From Brucella grignonensis (GTDB lineage: Bacteria > Pseudomonadota > Alphaproteobacteria > Rhizobiales > Rhizobiaceae), in the NCBI RefSeq assembly GCF_002252505.1, contig NZ_NNRL01000148.1, forward strand, positions 124,001-188,000: a stretch of DNA of 64,000 bases. Reading direction: 5' to 3'. The position numbers and the translations under genes are program-made. Below the pieces are notes generated by a model. It worked only from the letters and a program-made list of their open reading frames with translations, had not been told where the DNA came from and ran no database searches. The number at the start of each line of letters is the position of its first letter. Position 1 is the first letter of the stretch. Below, one piece after another: positions 35,109 through 45,627 of the stretch.

Positions 35109-35870
35109 TTAGATATCGTAACTATGCGCCGCGTTGATCGTGGCCACGAACTGTTTCGTGCGTTCGCGTGCCGGATTGACGAAGACGTCGTGCGCACTGC
35201 CAGTCTCGATAATGTTGCCCGACTCCAGAAAAACGACATTTTGGGCGATCTTGGAAGCAAGACGTAAATCATGCGTCGCAATGACCATTGTCGTGCCTTC
35301 CTTGGCGAGTTTGCTCAGCACATCGACAACTTCGGATGCGAGCTCCGGATCAAGTGCCGATGTCGGCTCATCACATAGAAGTACTCGCGGCGAAGGCGCC
35401 AGCGCACGCGCTATGGCGATACGCTGCTGCTGCCCACCGGAGAGGGTTGCAGGCCAGGCATCAGCCTTGTGCGCCATCCCGACCTTTGTGAGCAGTTCCA
35501 TCGCCCGTTCCTGAGCCTTTGCCTTTGGCCATTTTAAAACAGTGATCAGGCCTTCCATGACGTTCTGGATAGCAGTCTGATGCGGGAATAGCTGGAAGTT
35601 CTGAAACACCATGCCGGTTTGGCGGCGAATCGACTGGATCGCCTGCCAGCTTGGCTTGCGATCCGGATCAAGCATAATGCTTTGGCCACCAAGAACCAGC
35701 GTGCCTGACGTTGGAATCTCAAGTAGATTGATGCATCGCAACAAGGTGCTCTTGCCGCCGCCCGATGGGCCGACAAGTGCCGTAACCGTACCTTCGGCGA
35801 TTTTCACATTGATATCATTAAGGATAACGACGCTATCGAAGCTTTTTACGATATTCTTGAGCTCAATCAT
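35109..35870 (-). CDS. tcyN: L-cystine ABC importer ATPase
   Basis: A polar-amino-acid ABC ATPase of 253 residues. Walker A is GPSGGGKST, the Q-loop is VFQNFQLFPHQT, the signature is LSGGQQQR, Walker B is VLLCDEP and the switch is ATHDLRLA. Assignment to cystine rests on the linked binding protein. Its start overlaps the permease stop by four bases. Confidence 0.88.
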   Translation of the reverse strand: MIELKNIVKSFDSVVILNDINVKIAEGTVTALVGPSGGGKSTLLRCINLLEIPTSGTLVLGGQSIMLDPDRKPSWQAIQSIRRQTGMVFQNFQLFPHQTAIQNVMEGLITVLKWPKAKAQERAMELLTKVGMAHKADAWPATLSGGQQQRIAIARALAPSPRVLLCDEPTSALDPELASEVVDVLSKLAKEGTTMVIATHDLRLASKIAQNVVFLESGNIIETGSAHDVFVNPARERTKQFVATINAAHSYDI

Positions 35871-36547
35871 GCGTTTGTCTCCAACGTTCCGCCGTAGCGT
35901 CTGAAGCGCTTTTCGAGCCGTGCCTGAAGATGAGACAGGATTGTGCTAAGCGCCAGATAGATCAGCGCAGCTTCTATATAGAGGATCAGAGGTTCATAGG
36001 TGGTCGCAACGATGCGCTGTGCGGACTGGAAAAGCTCTGGCACCGTAATTGCTGCGGCAAGCGAGGTGTCTTTTACCAGTGAGATAAAGGTGTTCGACAG
36101 CGGAGGAACAGCTGTGCGAGTGGCCTGTGGCAGAATGGTGCGGGTCAGTGCCTGACGCCAGCTCATGCCAATCGAATATGCAGCTTCCCATTGGCCTTTT
36201 GGCACCGAGGAGATGACCGCGCGAATGACTTCGGAACTATAGGCGCCGACATTGAGCGAAAAGCCGATGACCGCAGCCGTAAAAGCATCGAGATAAATGC
36301 CGGCACTTGGCAGACCGTAAAAGATTACGAACAGCTGCACCAGCATAGGCGTGCCACGGAAAATCCATACGTAGAAGCGCGCGATGAGCGACACCCATAC
36401 TGGCGCAAACAGGCGTACAAGTGCCGTGAGAAGCCCTAGGGACAGTCCGAAGATAAAGGACAGAATTGTAAGCGGGATGGTGAACATCAGCCCAGCCCAA
36501 AGCAGGGTGGGCAGGGAATCCGCCATGAGTTGAAGCCAATCGGGCAC
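35867..36547 (-). CDS. tcyL: L-cystine ABC importer permease
   Basis: A 226-residue HisMQ-type permease with about five membrane segments. The family loop is EAAYSIGMSWRQALTRTILPQ, and RGTPMLVQLFVIFYGLP is the usual N-terminal segment. It lies between the binding-protein and ATPase genes, overlapping the latter by four bases. Confidence 0.9.
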   Translation of the reverse strand: MPDWLQLMADSLPTLLWAGLMFTIPLTILSFIFGLSLGLLTALVRLFAPVWVSLIARFYVWIFRGTPMLVQLFVIFYGLPSAGIYLDAFTAAVIGFSLNVGAYSSEVIRAVISSVPKGQWEAAYSIGMSWRQALTRTILPQATRTAVPPLSNTFISLVKDTSLAAAITVPELFQSAQRIVATTYEPLILYIEAALIYLALSTILSHLQARLEKRFRRYGGTLETNA

Positions 36548-36616
36548 GTGTTCGGTCCTTAGATGGAAGATTCCTGAAATAGACGTTTGCTAGGTTTCTA
36601 TATAGCCACAACGAAA

Positions 36617-36643
36617 GGAAGCCGGAAACATGTTCCGGCTTCC
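36617..36643 (-). other. intercistronic hairpin after tcyJ
   Basis: GGAAGCCGGAA and TTCCGGCTTCC form a perfect 11-bp stem with a five-base loop, with no T-run. It lies 38 bp after the tcyJ stop and 70 bp before tcyL. Confidence 0.75.
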
Positions 36644-36681
36644 AAAATTGCACTTATCCGAAACTTACTTGTACCCGATAA

Positions 36682-37455
36682 TTATTTGGAAACATCCTGA
36701 CCGAAATATTTCTGCGAAATCTTGTCGTAAGTTCCGTCGGCCTTGATTTCATCAAGTGCCTTGTTGATTGCGGCGACCAGATCGTCATCACCCTTGCGGA
36801 CGATGATGCCTGAAGCATCTGCATTTTCCTTTTCAGCAACGACCTTTACAGGCGCGTTTGGCTGCTGCTTCTTGAAATCAAGATAGGACAGGCTGTCATT
36901 GAGCGTTGCGTCGGCGCGTCCCGTCAGAACCAGCTGGATCGACTGATCGAAGCCATCGGTAGCGACCAGTTCTGCACCAGCTTCCTTGGCAATGCGGCCA
37001 TAATTGCTCGTCAGTGACTGAGCCGACTTCTTGTCCTTGAGGTCAGCAAAGTCTTTGATCGTATCGTTCTTGTCATTGACGATCAGAACGACCTTGGAAA
37101 CGATGTAAGGGTTGGAGAAGTTGAACTTCTTCTGGCGTTCTTCGGTGATACCAACCTGATTGATGACCGCATCATAGCGCTTGGCATCGAGACCGGCGAT
37201 AAGGCCATCCCACTTGCCTTCAACAAATTCAGGTTTCACGCCGAGCTTCTGAGCAACAGCTTCACCGATTTCCACGTCAAAACCGACAAGCTTGTTTTCC
37301 TTGTCGTGGAAGGTGAACGGTGCATAGGTGCCTTCTGTGCCGATCTTCAGCACGCCCGCCGACTTGATGGCGTCAAGGTTTTCACCGGCCATTGCGGTCG
37401 AGAAGAGAGCTGCCTGGAGAACACCAACGGTGGCGAGGATTTTTGCGAACTTCAT
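36682..37455 (-). CDS. tcyJ: L-cystine-binding periplasmic protein
   Basis: An SBP family 3 protein of 257 residues with a signal peptide ending STAMA. The core is very close in pattern to E. coli FliY/TcyJ: LKIGTEGTYAPFTFHDKENK, EFVEGKWDGLIAGLDAKRYD, KKSAQSLTSNYGRIAKE and DGFDQSIQLVLTGRADA. I start it at ATG 37455, eight bases after AGGTGA; an in-frame GTG at 37467 is inside that site region. It heads the tcyJLN operon. Confidence 0.92.
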   Translation of the reverse strand: MKFAKILATVGVLQAALFSTAMAGENLDAIKSAGVLKIGTEGTYAPFTFHDKENKLVGFDVEIGEAVAQKLGVKPEFVEGKWDGLIAGLDAKRYDAVINQVGITEERQKKFNFSNPYIVSKVVLIVNDKNDTIKDFADLKDKKSAQSLTSNYGRIAKEAGAELVATDGFDQSIQLVLTGRADATLNDSLSYLDFKKQQPNAPVKVVAEKENADASGIIVRKGDDDLVAAINKALDEIKADGTYDKISQKYFGQDVSK

Positions 37456-37623
37456 TTGTAAGGTCACCTGTAAAAATATTCGATGAGACGTAAAATACAG
37501 GAATTTAATTCTAATGAAGCGTCTAAAATCGCAGTCTTAGCCCATCTTGAAGAAATTATTTCTATTTTATTATCAATTGCAGCAATCTGAATCCGTATAT
37601 CGAGATTTGGCAATTTCTAGTTC

Positions 37624-37725
37624 TAAAGTGTGTCGCATTTTATCATATCCATGCGACACACTTTACTTTTTTGTTTTTACGCATGTCTTTGTCCCAAAAC
37701 CGGTTCACACTTTTGGGATACATGC
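37624..37725. repeat. two-palindrome mosaic repeat
   Basis: The first palindrome, TAAAGTGTGTCGCAT and ATGCGACACACTTTA (37624-37665), has perfect 15-bp arms and is followed by CTTTTTTG. The second runs 37681-37725 and includes CCCAAAACCGGTTCACACTT and GCATG...CATGC ends. It closely resembles 58824-58867 read on the other strand. Such paired palindromes resemble the mosaic intergenic repeats described in rhizobia and Brucella (RIME, Bru-RS). The 37456-37623 stretch before it shows no gene. Confidence 0.7.
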
Positions 37726-37737
37726 TGAACCACAATG

Positions 37738-37765
37738 AAAAACGCCGCCTTTCGGCGGCGTTTTT
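37738..37765. terminator. bidirectional terminator after the oxoprolinase gene
   Basis: AAAAACGCCGCC and GGCGGCGTTTTT form a 12-bp stem with a four-base TTTC loop and T/A runs at both ends. It lies 20 bp beyond the stop of the minus-strand oxoprolinase gene. Confidence 0.9.
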
Positions 37766-37784
37766 TACATGATTGCTTTTGCTA

Positions 37785-40700
37785 TCAGGCCTTACCAAAG
37801 CCACCGCCTGTTGGCGTCACGACGGTAAAGGCTTCACCTACTTCCAGAACGGTCTGATCACAATTGCCAAGTACCTCGACGGTGCCATTTTTACGGCGCA
37901 CTTCATTGCGTCCAGTCTGACCGGGCTCCCCGCCTTCCAGACCGAATGGTGCCACGCGGCGATGACCGGACAGGATTGCAAAATCGAGCGTCTTCAATGC
38001 ACGGATCGTGCGCTTGGTGCCGTCGCCAGCATGCCACTTGCCTTTGCCGCCAGAGCCTTCACGGATATGGAAGTCTTCTAGCAGTACCGGGAAACGTGTT
38101 TCCAGAATCTCCGGATCGGTGAGGCGGGAATTGGTCATATGCGTATGGACCGCATCAGCACCATTGAAGCCCTGCCCGGCAGGGGCGCCAGAGCAGATGG
38201 TTTCGTAATACTGATACTCGTCATTACCGAATGTCAGGTTATTCATGGTGCCTTGCGCTGCAGCCATGGCTTTGGTCGCGCCAAACAGGCAGTTGGTTAC
38301 GGCCTGACTGACTTCAACATTGCCTGCAACAACGGCTGCCGGGAAACGCGGTGAAAGCATCGAGCCTTGCGGAACGATAATCTTGATCGGGCGCAAGCAA
38401 CCGGCATTCATCGGAATGTCGCCTTCAACGAGCACGCGGAATACGTAAAGCACGGCGGCGCGTGTTACTGGTTCCGGCGCATTGAAGTTATCAGGACGTT
38501 GTTCAGAGGTGCCGGTGAAATCGACCGTTGCTTCGCGTTTATCACGATCGATTGTGACGCGAACTTCGATCTGGCAACCCTGATCCATTTCGTAGGTGAA
38601 ATGGCCGTCTGGCAGCTTGTCGAGAACGCGGCGCACACTTTCAGCCGCATTGTCCTGAACATGGCCCATATAGGCTTTGACGACATCTTCACCGAAGAGA
38701 CCGATGATCTTTTTAAGTTCAGCCACACCCTTTTCATTGGCGGCAATCTGCGCTTTCAGATCATTGACGTTCTGCGTGAGATTGCGCACCGGATAGGTTG
38801 CGCCTGTCAGAAGTTCTGCGAGAGCGTCTTCGCGGAAAGTGCCACGATCAACGAGCTTGAAGTTGTCGATATAGACACCTTCCTGCTCGATATTGACCGC
38901 CAGCGGCGACATTGAACCAGGAGCAATGCCGCCAATGTCGGCATGGTGGCCACGGCTCGCAACCCAGAACCGAATTTCACGGTTTTCATCGTCAAACACT
39001 GGGGTGCAGACGGTCAGATCGGGTAGGTGCGTGCCGCCATTGTAAGGCGCGTTGATCAGGAACACGTCGCCCGGCTTGATATCTTTGTTCTCACGGATAG
39101 CCGTTGCAACGGATGCATCCATGGAGCCCAAATGCACTGGCATGTGCGGCGCATTGGCGACCAGATTGCCTTCGGCATCAAACACGGCACAAGAGAAATC
39201 CAGACGTTCCTTGATGTTGACCGAATAGGCCGTGTTCTGGAGTGTCACCCCCATCTGTTCTGCAATCGACATGAAGAGATTGTTGAAAATCTCCAGCATG
39301 ACCGGATCGGCTTCGGTACCAATTGCCGTGCGTAAAGGCAGAGCTTTGATGCGCGTCAGAACGATGTGATCATGCTGGGTCAGGCGGGCCTGCCAACCAT
39401 CTTCGATGACGATCGTCTGGTTCTTTTCGATGATGATCGCAGGGCCGGTCACGGTCTGGCCGCGCTGGATCTTCTCGCGAAGAACAACGCCTGCATCATG
39501 GAATTCACCATGCGAGAAGAAACGTGCGCGCTTTGCCGTTTCGGCCTCAAGGTCGCTTTCCAGAGGCAGGCTCGTTTCCGTTTCGCCTGCGCCGCCACCG
39601 ACTGCTTCGACTTCAACAGCATCAATGACCAATGCCTTGTTTTCGGCAATGAACCCGAAACGGCGCTTATGTGCGATTTCAAATTCAGAACGCAAACGTT
39701 CGGCACTGTCCTCAGCAGGGAAGGTCGCTTCGATGGAAAGTACCGTGTCAGTGCCAGCATAACGGATGTGTGCACGCAGATGACGTTTGATCGCATCGGT
39801 TTCGATGCCTTGGGTCGTCAGTTCTGCAACACATTCCTGGGCCAGTTCTTCGCCAAGGCTATTGAGTGCTGCTGGTGCAGAAGTATCAAGCGATACGCCC
39901 AGCGCCTTCTGACGCGTGGCGCGAATATCCGCTAAGCCCATGCCGTAAGCGGAAAGCAGACCTGACATTGGATGAAGAAGGATGTTCTTCATGCCAAGGG
40001 CATCGGCAACGAGGCAGGCATGCTGACCGCCAGCACCACCAAAGCAGCTCAATGCATAGCGGGTAACATCATAACCACGCTGAACCGAGATTTTCTTGAT
40101 CGCCTCGACCATGTTCGCAACAGCAATACGGATAAAGCCATCTGCAACCGATTCCGGCGATCGGTCGTCGCCAATTTCATCCGCAAGCGCGGTGAACAGC
40201 GTGCGAACACGTTCAACATCAAGTGGCTGGTTCTGCTCTGGTCCAAAAATCGCCGGAAAGTAATCGGGGATCAGTTTGCCAAGCATGACATTGGCGTCGG
40301 TTACAGCAAGCGGTCCGCCGTTGCGATAGCAAGCAGGGCCGGGGTTTGCACCTGCTGAATCTGGGCCAACACGGAAACGTCCGGCATCGTAATGCAGGAT
40401 AGAGCCGCCGCCCGCCGCGACCGTATGGATCAGCATCATCGGCGCACGCACACGAACGCCTGCAACTTCTGTCTCGAAGGCGCGCTCATATTCGCCATCA
40501 AAATGGGCAACGTCGGTTGATGTGCCGCCCATATCAAAGCCGATGACCTGCCCGAAACCCGCCGTCTCGCCAGTGCGGGCGAGCCCCACGACGCCACCTG
40601 CAGGACCAGACAGGATTGCATCCTTCCCCTGAAAAAGATCGGCAGCGGTCAGGCCACCCGATGACATCATGAACATAACGCGAGCGCCGGTGCGTTCAAC

Positions 40701-41405
40701 GTCGAGTTCATTAGAAACCTGTGCCACATAGCGGCGAAGGACAGGCGAAAGATAAGCATCGACCACGGTCGTATCGCCACGCCCAACCAGCTTGATCAGC
40801 GGTGAAACTTCATGGCTGACGGAGACTTGCTCAAAGCCGAGATCACGCGCAATGCGCGCGATTTCAGCCTCATGCTCGGGGAACTTATAGGCATGCATGA
40901 GAGCAATCGCGATCGACTTATAGCCCTGTTCTTTGAGGAAACGCAGTGCGGCGGCTGCTTCGGCAGAATCGAGCGCTTTTTCAACTGTGCCGTCTGCATG
41001 GACGCGTTCATTGAGCTCGGTTACACTGTCATAAAGCGCTTCAGGCTTGATGATTTCGGTTGCAAAGATGTTTTTGCGTTCCTGATACCCGATGCGCAGA
41101 GCGTCGCGGAAGCCCTTGGTGGTGACAAGTGCCAGCCGCTCGCCCTTACGCTCGAGAAGCGCATTTGTGGCAACAGTCGTGCCCATGCGCACTTCACCAA
41201 TCAGCCCCGCAGGGACCGGTTCGCCGGTCGTAAGGCCAAGATGCAAACGGATACCGTGGACGGCTGCATCTTTATAGGCTGAAGGGTTTTCGGAGAGAAC
41301 CTTGCGTGCATGAAGAGTGCCCTGCGGGTCGCGTCCAATGACGTCGGTGAATGTGCCACCACGGTCGATCCAGAAGTCCCATACGCCGCTTCCCGTTCCG
41401 CTCAT
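37785..41405 (-). CDS. 5-oxoprolinase, fused HyuA-HyuB type
   Basis: The ATP-dependent enzyme opens 5-oxo-L-proline (pyroglutamate) to glutamate; hydantoinase relatives act on N-methylhydantoin or acetone. The 1206 residues comprise a HyuA part (1 to about 690), with [11 protein letters not shown] at the N-terminus and an ASKHA fold including [19 protein letters not shown], and a HyuB part (about 700 to the end), with [15 protein letters not shown] and [10 protein letters not shown]. The whole-length fusion is the eukaryote-like 5-oxoprolinase arrangement. I start it at ATG 41405, six bases after GGGAG. It is divergent from a MarR gene and a peptide importer. Confidence 0.88.
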   Translation of the reverse strand: MSGTGSGVWDFWIDRGGTFTDVIGRDPQGTLHARKVLSENPSAYKDAAVHGIRLHLGLTTGEPVPAGLIGEVRMGTTVATNALLERKGERLALVTTKGFRDALRIGYQERKNIFATEIIKPEALYDSVTELNERVHADGTVEKALDSAEAAAALRFLKEQGYKSIAIALMHAYKFPEHEAEIARIARDLGFEQVSVSHEVSPLIKLVGRGDTTVVDAYLSPVLRRYVAQVSNELDVERTGARVMFMMSSGGLTAADLFQGKDAILSGPAGGVVGLARTGETAGFGQVIGFDMGGTSTDVAHFDGEYERAFETEVAGVRVRAPMMLIHTVAAGGGSILHYDAGRFRVGPDSAGANPGPACYRNGGPLAVTDANVMLGKLIPDYFPAIFGPEQNQPLDVERVRTLFTALADEIGDDRSPESVADGFIRIAVANMVEAIKKISVQRGYDVTRYALSCFGGAGGQHACLVADALGMKNILLHPMSGLLSAYGMGLADIRATRQKALGVSLDTSAPAALNSLGEELAQECVAELTTQGIETDAIKRHLRAHIRYAGTDTVLSIEATFPAEDSAERLRSEFEIAHKRRFGFIAENKALVIDAVEVEAVGGGAGETETSLPLESDLEAETAKRARFFSHGEFHDAGVVLREKIQRGQTVTGPAIIIEKNQTIVIEDGWQARLTQHDHIVLTRIKALPLRTAIGTEADPVMLEIFNNLFMSIAEQMGVTLQNTAYSVNIKERLDFSCAVFDAEGNLVANAPHMPVHLGSMDASVATAIRENKDIKPGDVFLINAPYNGGTHLPDLTVCTPVFDDENREIRFWVASRGHHADIGGIAPGSMSPLAVNIEQEGVYIDNFKLVDRGTFREDALAELLTGATYPVRNLTQNVNDLKAQIAANEKGVAELKKIIGLFGEDVVKAYMGHVQDNAAESVRRVLDKLPDGHFTYEMDQGCQIEVRVTIDRDKREATVDFTGTSEQRPDNFNAPEPVTRAAVLYVFRVLVEGDIPMNAGCLRPIKIIVPQGSMLSPRFPAAVVAGNVEVSQAVTNCLFGATKAMAAAQGTMNNLTFGNDEYQYYETICSGAPAGQGFNGADAVHTHMTNSRLTDPEILETRFPVLLEDFHIREGSGGKGKWHAGDGTKRTIRALKTLDFAILSGHRRVAPFGLEGGEPGQTGRNEVRRKNGTVEVLGNCDQTVLEVGEAFTVVTPTGGGFGKA

Positions 41406-41470
41406 TCTTGGCTCCCTCATGCATGAAGACAGTGTATTTCGAAATCTTTTCAGAATTTCATACTCCCACT

Positions 41471-41491
41471 TTATTGACAAAATGTCGATAA
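41471..41491. promoter_or_regulatory. candidate MarR-family operator
   Basis: TTATTGACA-AAA-TGTCGATAA is an inverted repeat matching at 8 of 9 positions. It is the only strong palindrome in the 127-bp region between the divergent oxoprolinase and MarR genes. The size fits MarR-family sites. Confidence 0.55.
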
Positions 41492-41532
41492 GATGGTGAC
41501 ATAAAATTCACATAAATAAGGGAGCAGCAAGC

Positions 41533-42141
41533 ATGGGGAATAAAAGAGACTCGGAAATAGCGGCAGAAATGCCCAATGAGATGCGAGAGCAGGGCTTCGA
41601 TGAAGTTTCACTGCCAAAACATCTGCGTTCCGTAGCATCTCTCGGTCCTATTGTTTCCTCTGCCCATCTCGCCGAAGGCGGCTCACCCGGTATGTCTGAG
41701 GTTGAGTATGGCCTTATTCTGGCGTCGCACGCTTTCTCGCGCTGGATGGTTCGCTGTATGGCGGCAGCCGGTTTGCCGGGGCTTTCTCCCATTGAAGTGC
41801 TGATCCTGCATTCGATCCGTCATCGCGGACGGGAGAAGAAGCTCGCAGATATCTGCCTGGTGCTGGATATCGAAGATACGCACATCGCGACTTACGCCAT
41901 CCGCAAGCTGGAAAAGGCCGGGTTATTGACGACTGGCAAAGCATCCAAGGAAAAGACGGTCAAGATTACGGAAAAGGGCGCGGAATCTTGCGCCCGCTAT
42001 GCGCAAATCCGCGAACGCCTTCTGGTCGATTCCACAGCGAATGCCCGTCCATCGGAAGAGACGCTATCTGAAGTGGCAGCACTGCTGCGTTTCATGTCCG
42101 GTGCATTCAATCAGGCCACACGGTCTGCCATCACGTTGTAA
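41533..42141 (+). CDS. MarR-family regulator of the oxoprolinase/peptide locus
   Basis: A 202-residue winged-helix protein with an N-terminal extension of about 55 residues. The MarR fold covers about 60-185: LSPIEVLILHSIRHRG, then the recognition region DICLVLDIEDTHIATYAIRKLEKAGLL and the wing KEKTVKITEKGAE. The start has GGGAG eight bases upstream. It is seven bases upstream of the importer ATPase gene, so it is in the importer operon and divergent from the oxoprolinase. Local repression relieved by a substrate is likely by family habit. Confidence 0.88.
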   Translation: MGNKRDSEIAAEMPNEMREQGFDEVSLPKHLRSVASLGPIVSSAHLAEGGSPGMSEVEYGLILASHAFSRWMVRCMAAAGLPGLSPIEVLILHSIRHRGREKKLADICLVLDIEDTHIATYAIRKLEKAGLLTTGKASKEKTVKITEKGAESCARYAQIRERLLVDSTANARPSEETLSEVAALLRFMSGAFNQATRSAITL

Positions 42142-42148
42142 GAGAGTT

Positions 42149-44002
42149 ATGAGTTTGAACGGAACCGAGTTGAACTTATCTGTTTCAAAACCTCTGCTGA
42201 CGGTCGAGGGCCTCAGTGTCGAATTTGGCTCCAGCCGAGTGGTCGATGATTTGAGCTTCTCCGTCGCGCCCGGACGTACTCTGGCTGTCGTTGGTGAATC
42301 GGGCTCGGGCAAGTCGATCACGTCGCTTTCCATAATGCGGTTAGCTGACATGAGCGGCGCGAAATTTCCGTCCGGTCGCATTCTGTTCAACAGCCCGAAT
42401 GGCGAACGCGATCTATTGAAGGCTGATCAGAAGGCGATGCGCGGTATTCGCGGTAAAGACATCGCGATGATCTTTCAGGAGCCGATGACGTCGCTCAATC
42501 CGGTGTTCACCATCGGAAATCAGCTTTCCGAAGTGCTGATGCTGCACGAGGGCATGTCGAAAGCCGCTTCTCTTGCGGAAGGCAAGCGCCTTTTGGAAAT
42601 GGTGCGCTTGCCGGATGCGGAAGGGCTGCTCAAACGTTATCCGCATCAGCTTTCAGGCGGTATGCGCCAGCGTGTGATGATTGCCATGGCACTCGCATGT
42701 CGTCCGAAGCTTCTGATTGCCGATGAACCAACAACGGCACTTGATGTCACCATTCAGGCTCAGATCCTGCATATTATTAAGGATTTGCAGAAAGAGCTTG
42801 AAATGGCTGTCATTTTCATCACCCACGACATGGGTGTGGTGGCAGAAATGGCCGATGATGTCGTCGTCATGTGGAAGGGCAAAAAAGTCGAAGAGGGTCC
42901 GGTTGGGCGCATCTTTGAAGCGCCGCAGCACCCTTACACGCAAACACTTTTGTCTGCAGTCCCCAAGCTCGGCAGCATGACAGGCGAAGCATTCCCCAAG
43001 CGTATGCCGGTTATGATGATGCGCGATGGTGTTCCGATTCTTTCCGGTGAAGAGCGCATTCAGGATACGGCAAGCTATAGTAATAAGCCGCTATTGGCTG
43101 TTGACGATCTTTACGTGCGCTTTCCGATCAAGAAAAACCTTTTCGGCAAAGTCACTCATGTCTGCAATGCCGTATCGAAAGTGAATTTCGATATCTATCC
43201 CGGCGAAACGCTGGCACTTGTCGGTGAGTCCGGTTCCGGTAAATCGACAATCGGGCGCACAATCCAGCAGCTTCAATCGCCGCTGGCTGGTGATATTCGT
43301 TTCAACGGTAAAGCTTATTCCCAAATGAGTTCTTCCGAGCGCTACGCAATGCGTCGTGAAGTTCAGTATATTTTTCAGGACCCTTTCGCATCGCTCGATC
43401 CGCGCAAGACGGTGGGATTTTCCATTGCCGAGCCGATCCGCACTCACGGTCTCCTCGACAATAACAGGGCCATCAATGCACGCGTAGCCGAGTTGCTTGA
43501 GCGTGTAGGTCTCGGACCGGAACACGCATCGCGTTATCCGCATGAGTTTTCCGGCGGTCAGCGTCAGCGCATCTGCATTGCGCGTGCGCTTGCTTCAAAG
43601 CCAAAGCTGATTATTGCGGATGAAGCGCTGTCTGCGCTCGACGTTTCCATTCAGGCGCAGGTGATCAATCTGTTCATGGATCTGCAGAAGGAACATGGAC
43701 TGGCCTATCTCTTCATCAGTCATGACATGGCTGTTGTTGAAAAGATGAGCCACCGCGTCGCTGTTCTGTATCTTGGTCAAATCATGGAACTCGGCTCGCG
43801 CAGGCAGGTTTTCGAGACGCCAACGCATCCTTATACGCAGCGCCTGTTATCGGCAGTGCCTGTCGCTGATCCTTCGGCCCGCACCGAGCGCGCAGCACTG
43901 GAAGGTGAAATTCCGAGCACCACGCGCCGGATTGATGACAGACCAACCATCTACAATCATCGCGAGGTTGCATCCGGGCATTTCGTAGCCGAAAGCGCCT
44001 GA
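42149..44002 (+). CDS. peptide ABC importer ATPase, fused DppD-DppF
   Basis: A 617-residue protein with two complete oligopeptide-type ATPase domains, as in GsiA. The first has Walker [11 protein letters not shown]-loop [12 protein letters not shown] and signature LSGGMRQR. The second has [21 protein letters not shown] and FSGGQRQR. Each ends with an oligo_HPY segment ([15 protein letters not shown] and [15 protein letters not shown]). I start it at ATG 42149, seven bases after the MarR stop. It energises the linked permeases. Confidence 0.92.
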   Translation: MSLNGTELNLSVSKPLLTVEGLSVEFGSSRVVDDLSFSVAPGRTLAVVGESGSGKSITSLSIMRLADMSGAKFPSGRILFNSPNGERDLLKADQKAMRGIRGKDIAMIFQEPMTSLNPVFTIGNQLSEVLMLHEGMSKAASLAEGKRLLEMVRLPDAEGLLKRYPHQLSGGMRQRVMIAMALACRPKLLIADEPTTALDVTIQAQILHIIKDLQKELEMAVIFITHDMGVVAEMADDVVVMWKGKKVEEGPVGRIFEAPQHPYTQTLLSAVPKLGSMTGEAFPKRMPVMMMRDGVPILSGEERIQDTASYSNKPLLAVDDLYVRFPIKKNLFGKVTHVCNAVSKVNFDIYPGETLALVGESGSGKSTIGRTIQQLQSPLAGDIRFNGKAYSQMSSSERYAMRREVQYIFQDPFASLDPRKTVGFSIAEPIRTHGLLDNNRAINARVAELLERVGLGPEHASRYPHEFSGGQRQRICIARALASKPKLIIADEALSALDVSIQAQVINLFMDLQKEHGLAYLFISHDMAVVEKMSHRVAVLYLGQIMELGSRRQVFETPTHPYTQRLLSAVPVADPSARTERAALEGEIPSTTRRIDDRPTIYNHREVASGHFVAESA

Positions 44003-44039
44003 AGCATAAGAATTCAACAAAACCCAAAGGGGAAAAACA

Positions 44040-45569
44040 ATGATAAGGAAAACACTTAAAGCCGTTCTCATGGCTTCCGCGCTGTCGGCGGCTGTGTTTG
44101 CATCCGCTCCGGCATTCGCCGCAGGCAAGCTCACCATTTCATCGCCGCAGGACCCGGGCAGCTGGGATCCAATTGATACTTTCCTCGTCAACTGGGCGTC
44201 CGTTGCTACGAATATTTTCGACGGTCTGGTTTATCGCGGCCCTGATCTGAAAATCGTACCTGCTTTGGCAACTTCATGGGAAGAACTTGATGAAGGCAAG
44301 CGCATCCGCTTCACCTTGCGCGAAGGCGTCAAGTTTCATGACGGCGAGCCGTTCAATGCGGAAGCTGTGAAGTTTACCTTTGATCGTTTGCTTGGTGAGG
44401 AAGGCGCGAAAGGCCCGCAGCGTTCCAACTATATCGCGATCGAAAAGGTTGAAGTCATCGATGACAAGACCGTTGACTTTCACCTGAAGGCGGCTGATCC
44501 AGTTCTGATCACAAAGCTCGCCGCTTATGGTGCGATGATCGTTCCGCCGAAATATATCACCGAAAAGGGTGATGATTATTTCAATGCGCATCCGGTCGGC
44601 ACAGGTCCGTTCAAGTTCGTGTCCTACGAACCAAAGGTCAGCATCAAGCTGGAAGCGTTTGCGGATCATTGGGGCGGCGCACCTAAGCTTTCGGAACTTG
44701 AATACCGCTTCATTACTGAACCGTCGACCGCTGTTGCCGAACTTCAGGCCGGTCGCGTCGATCTCGTCATCCCGCCAACCATTCCAATTGGTATGATCCC
44801 GACGATTGAAGCTGATCCAAAACTTGAACTAGTCACGACTGCCGGTCCTACAGTCTATGCTTTGCGCTTCAACACGCGCGATGGCATCACCAAGGATGAG
44901 CGCGTGCGCAAGGCATTGATCATGGCTGTGGACCGCGATGCGATCATTCAGTCGATCCTTGCAGGTCAGGCCGAACAGATTGCAAGCTTCCAGGGCGCTC
45001 TTTCGTTTGGTTTTGATCCGAACATGAAGCCGTTGCCATACGATCCTGAACAGGCCAAGAAACTGCTCGAAGAAGCAGGTGTTAAGCCGGGTGCAGAAGT
45101 GCAGATTGACGTTCGCGGCAATGAAGCGACCTTCAACGAAGTCGCTCAGGCGGTCGCAAGCTTCCTGCAGATGGTTGGCGTCAATGCAACCATCAAGCCT
45201 TACGATACCAATGTTTTGCTCAACGACATTATCCCGCAGGGTAAGACCGGCGCGATGTTCCAGCAGTCATGGGGCGGTTGGACGCTTGACTACGATAACA
45301 CTGCTTATTCGATGTATCATTCGGGCGAAAAGTGGAACCCGTATGACAAGGACGAAAAGCTCGACAAGATGCTGGAAGCACAGCGTTCGGTTCTCGACCG
45401 TGGCGAGCGCGAAAAGCTGCTTCAGGAAATCGCGCATTACGCGGCTGATCGGGCTCTGGAAATGCCGCTTTACAACCTGAAGGCAATCTTCGGCGTGAAC
45501 AAGCGTGTGAAGAATTTCGTTCCTGTTCCTGACAGCCGTCTGCGTCTGACTGACGTAACTGTCGAGTAG
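44040..45569 (+). CDS. peptide-type ABC substrate-binding protein (SBP_bac_5)
   Basis: A periplasmic DppA/GsiB-family protein of 509 residues with a signal peptide ending APAFA. Family segments include NIFDGLVYRGPDLKIVPALA, LREGVKFHDGEPFNAEAVKF and HPVGTGPFKF. These proteins bind di- or oligopeptides, glutathione, nickel or opines. With a 5-oxoprolinase and a peptidase beside it, a pyroglutamyl- or gamma-glutamyl-containing peptide is a reasonable guess. The start follows AAAGGGGAAAAACA. Confidence 0.9.
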   Translation: MIRKTLKAVLMASALSAAVFASAPAFAAGKLTISSPQDPGSWDPIDTFLVNWASVATNIFDGLVYRGPDLKIVPALATSWEELDEGKRIRFTLREGVKFHDGEPFNAEAVKFTFDRLLGEEGAKGPQRSNYIAIEKVEVIDDKTVDFHLKAADPVLITKLAAYGAMIVPPKYITEKGDDYFNAHPVGTGPFKFVSYEPKVSIKLEAFADHWGGAPKLSELEYRFITEPSTAVAELQAGRVDLVIPPTIPIGMIPTIEADPKLELVTTAGPTVYALRFNTRDGITKDERVRKALIMAVDRDAIIQSILAGQAEQIASFQGALSFGFDPNMKPLPYDPEQAKKLLEEAGVKPGAEVQIDVRGNEATFNEVAQAVASFLQMVGVNATIKPYDTNVLLNDIIPQGKTGAMFQQSWGGWTLDYDNTAYSMYHSGEKWNPYDKDEKLDKMLEAQRSVLDRGEREKLLQEIAHYAADRALEMPLYNLKAIFGVNKRVKNFVPVPDSRLRLTDVTVE

Positions 45570-45578
45570 TAACTAATA

Positions 45579-45606
45579 CGGCGAGCCGGTTATTATCGGC
45601 TTGCCG
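45579..45606 (+). other. intercistronic hairpin after the peptide-binding-protein gene
   Basis: CGGCGAGCCG and CGGCTTGCCG pair over 10 bp with one G-U and an eight-base loop; there is no T-run. It sits ten bases after the binding-protein stop and just before the permease ribosome-binding site. Confidence 0.7.
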
Positions 45607-45627
45607 CAGCATTTCGGAGGCGCTCGG

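Noticed and set aside
37547..37738. A 63-codon open frame on the plus strand
   Set aside because: It runs through both palindromes of the mosaic repeat, lacks a ribosome-binding site and has no recognisable features.
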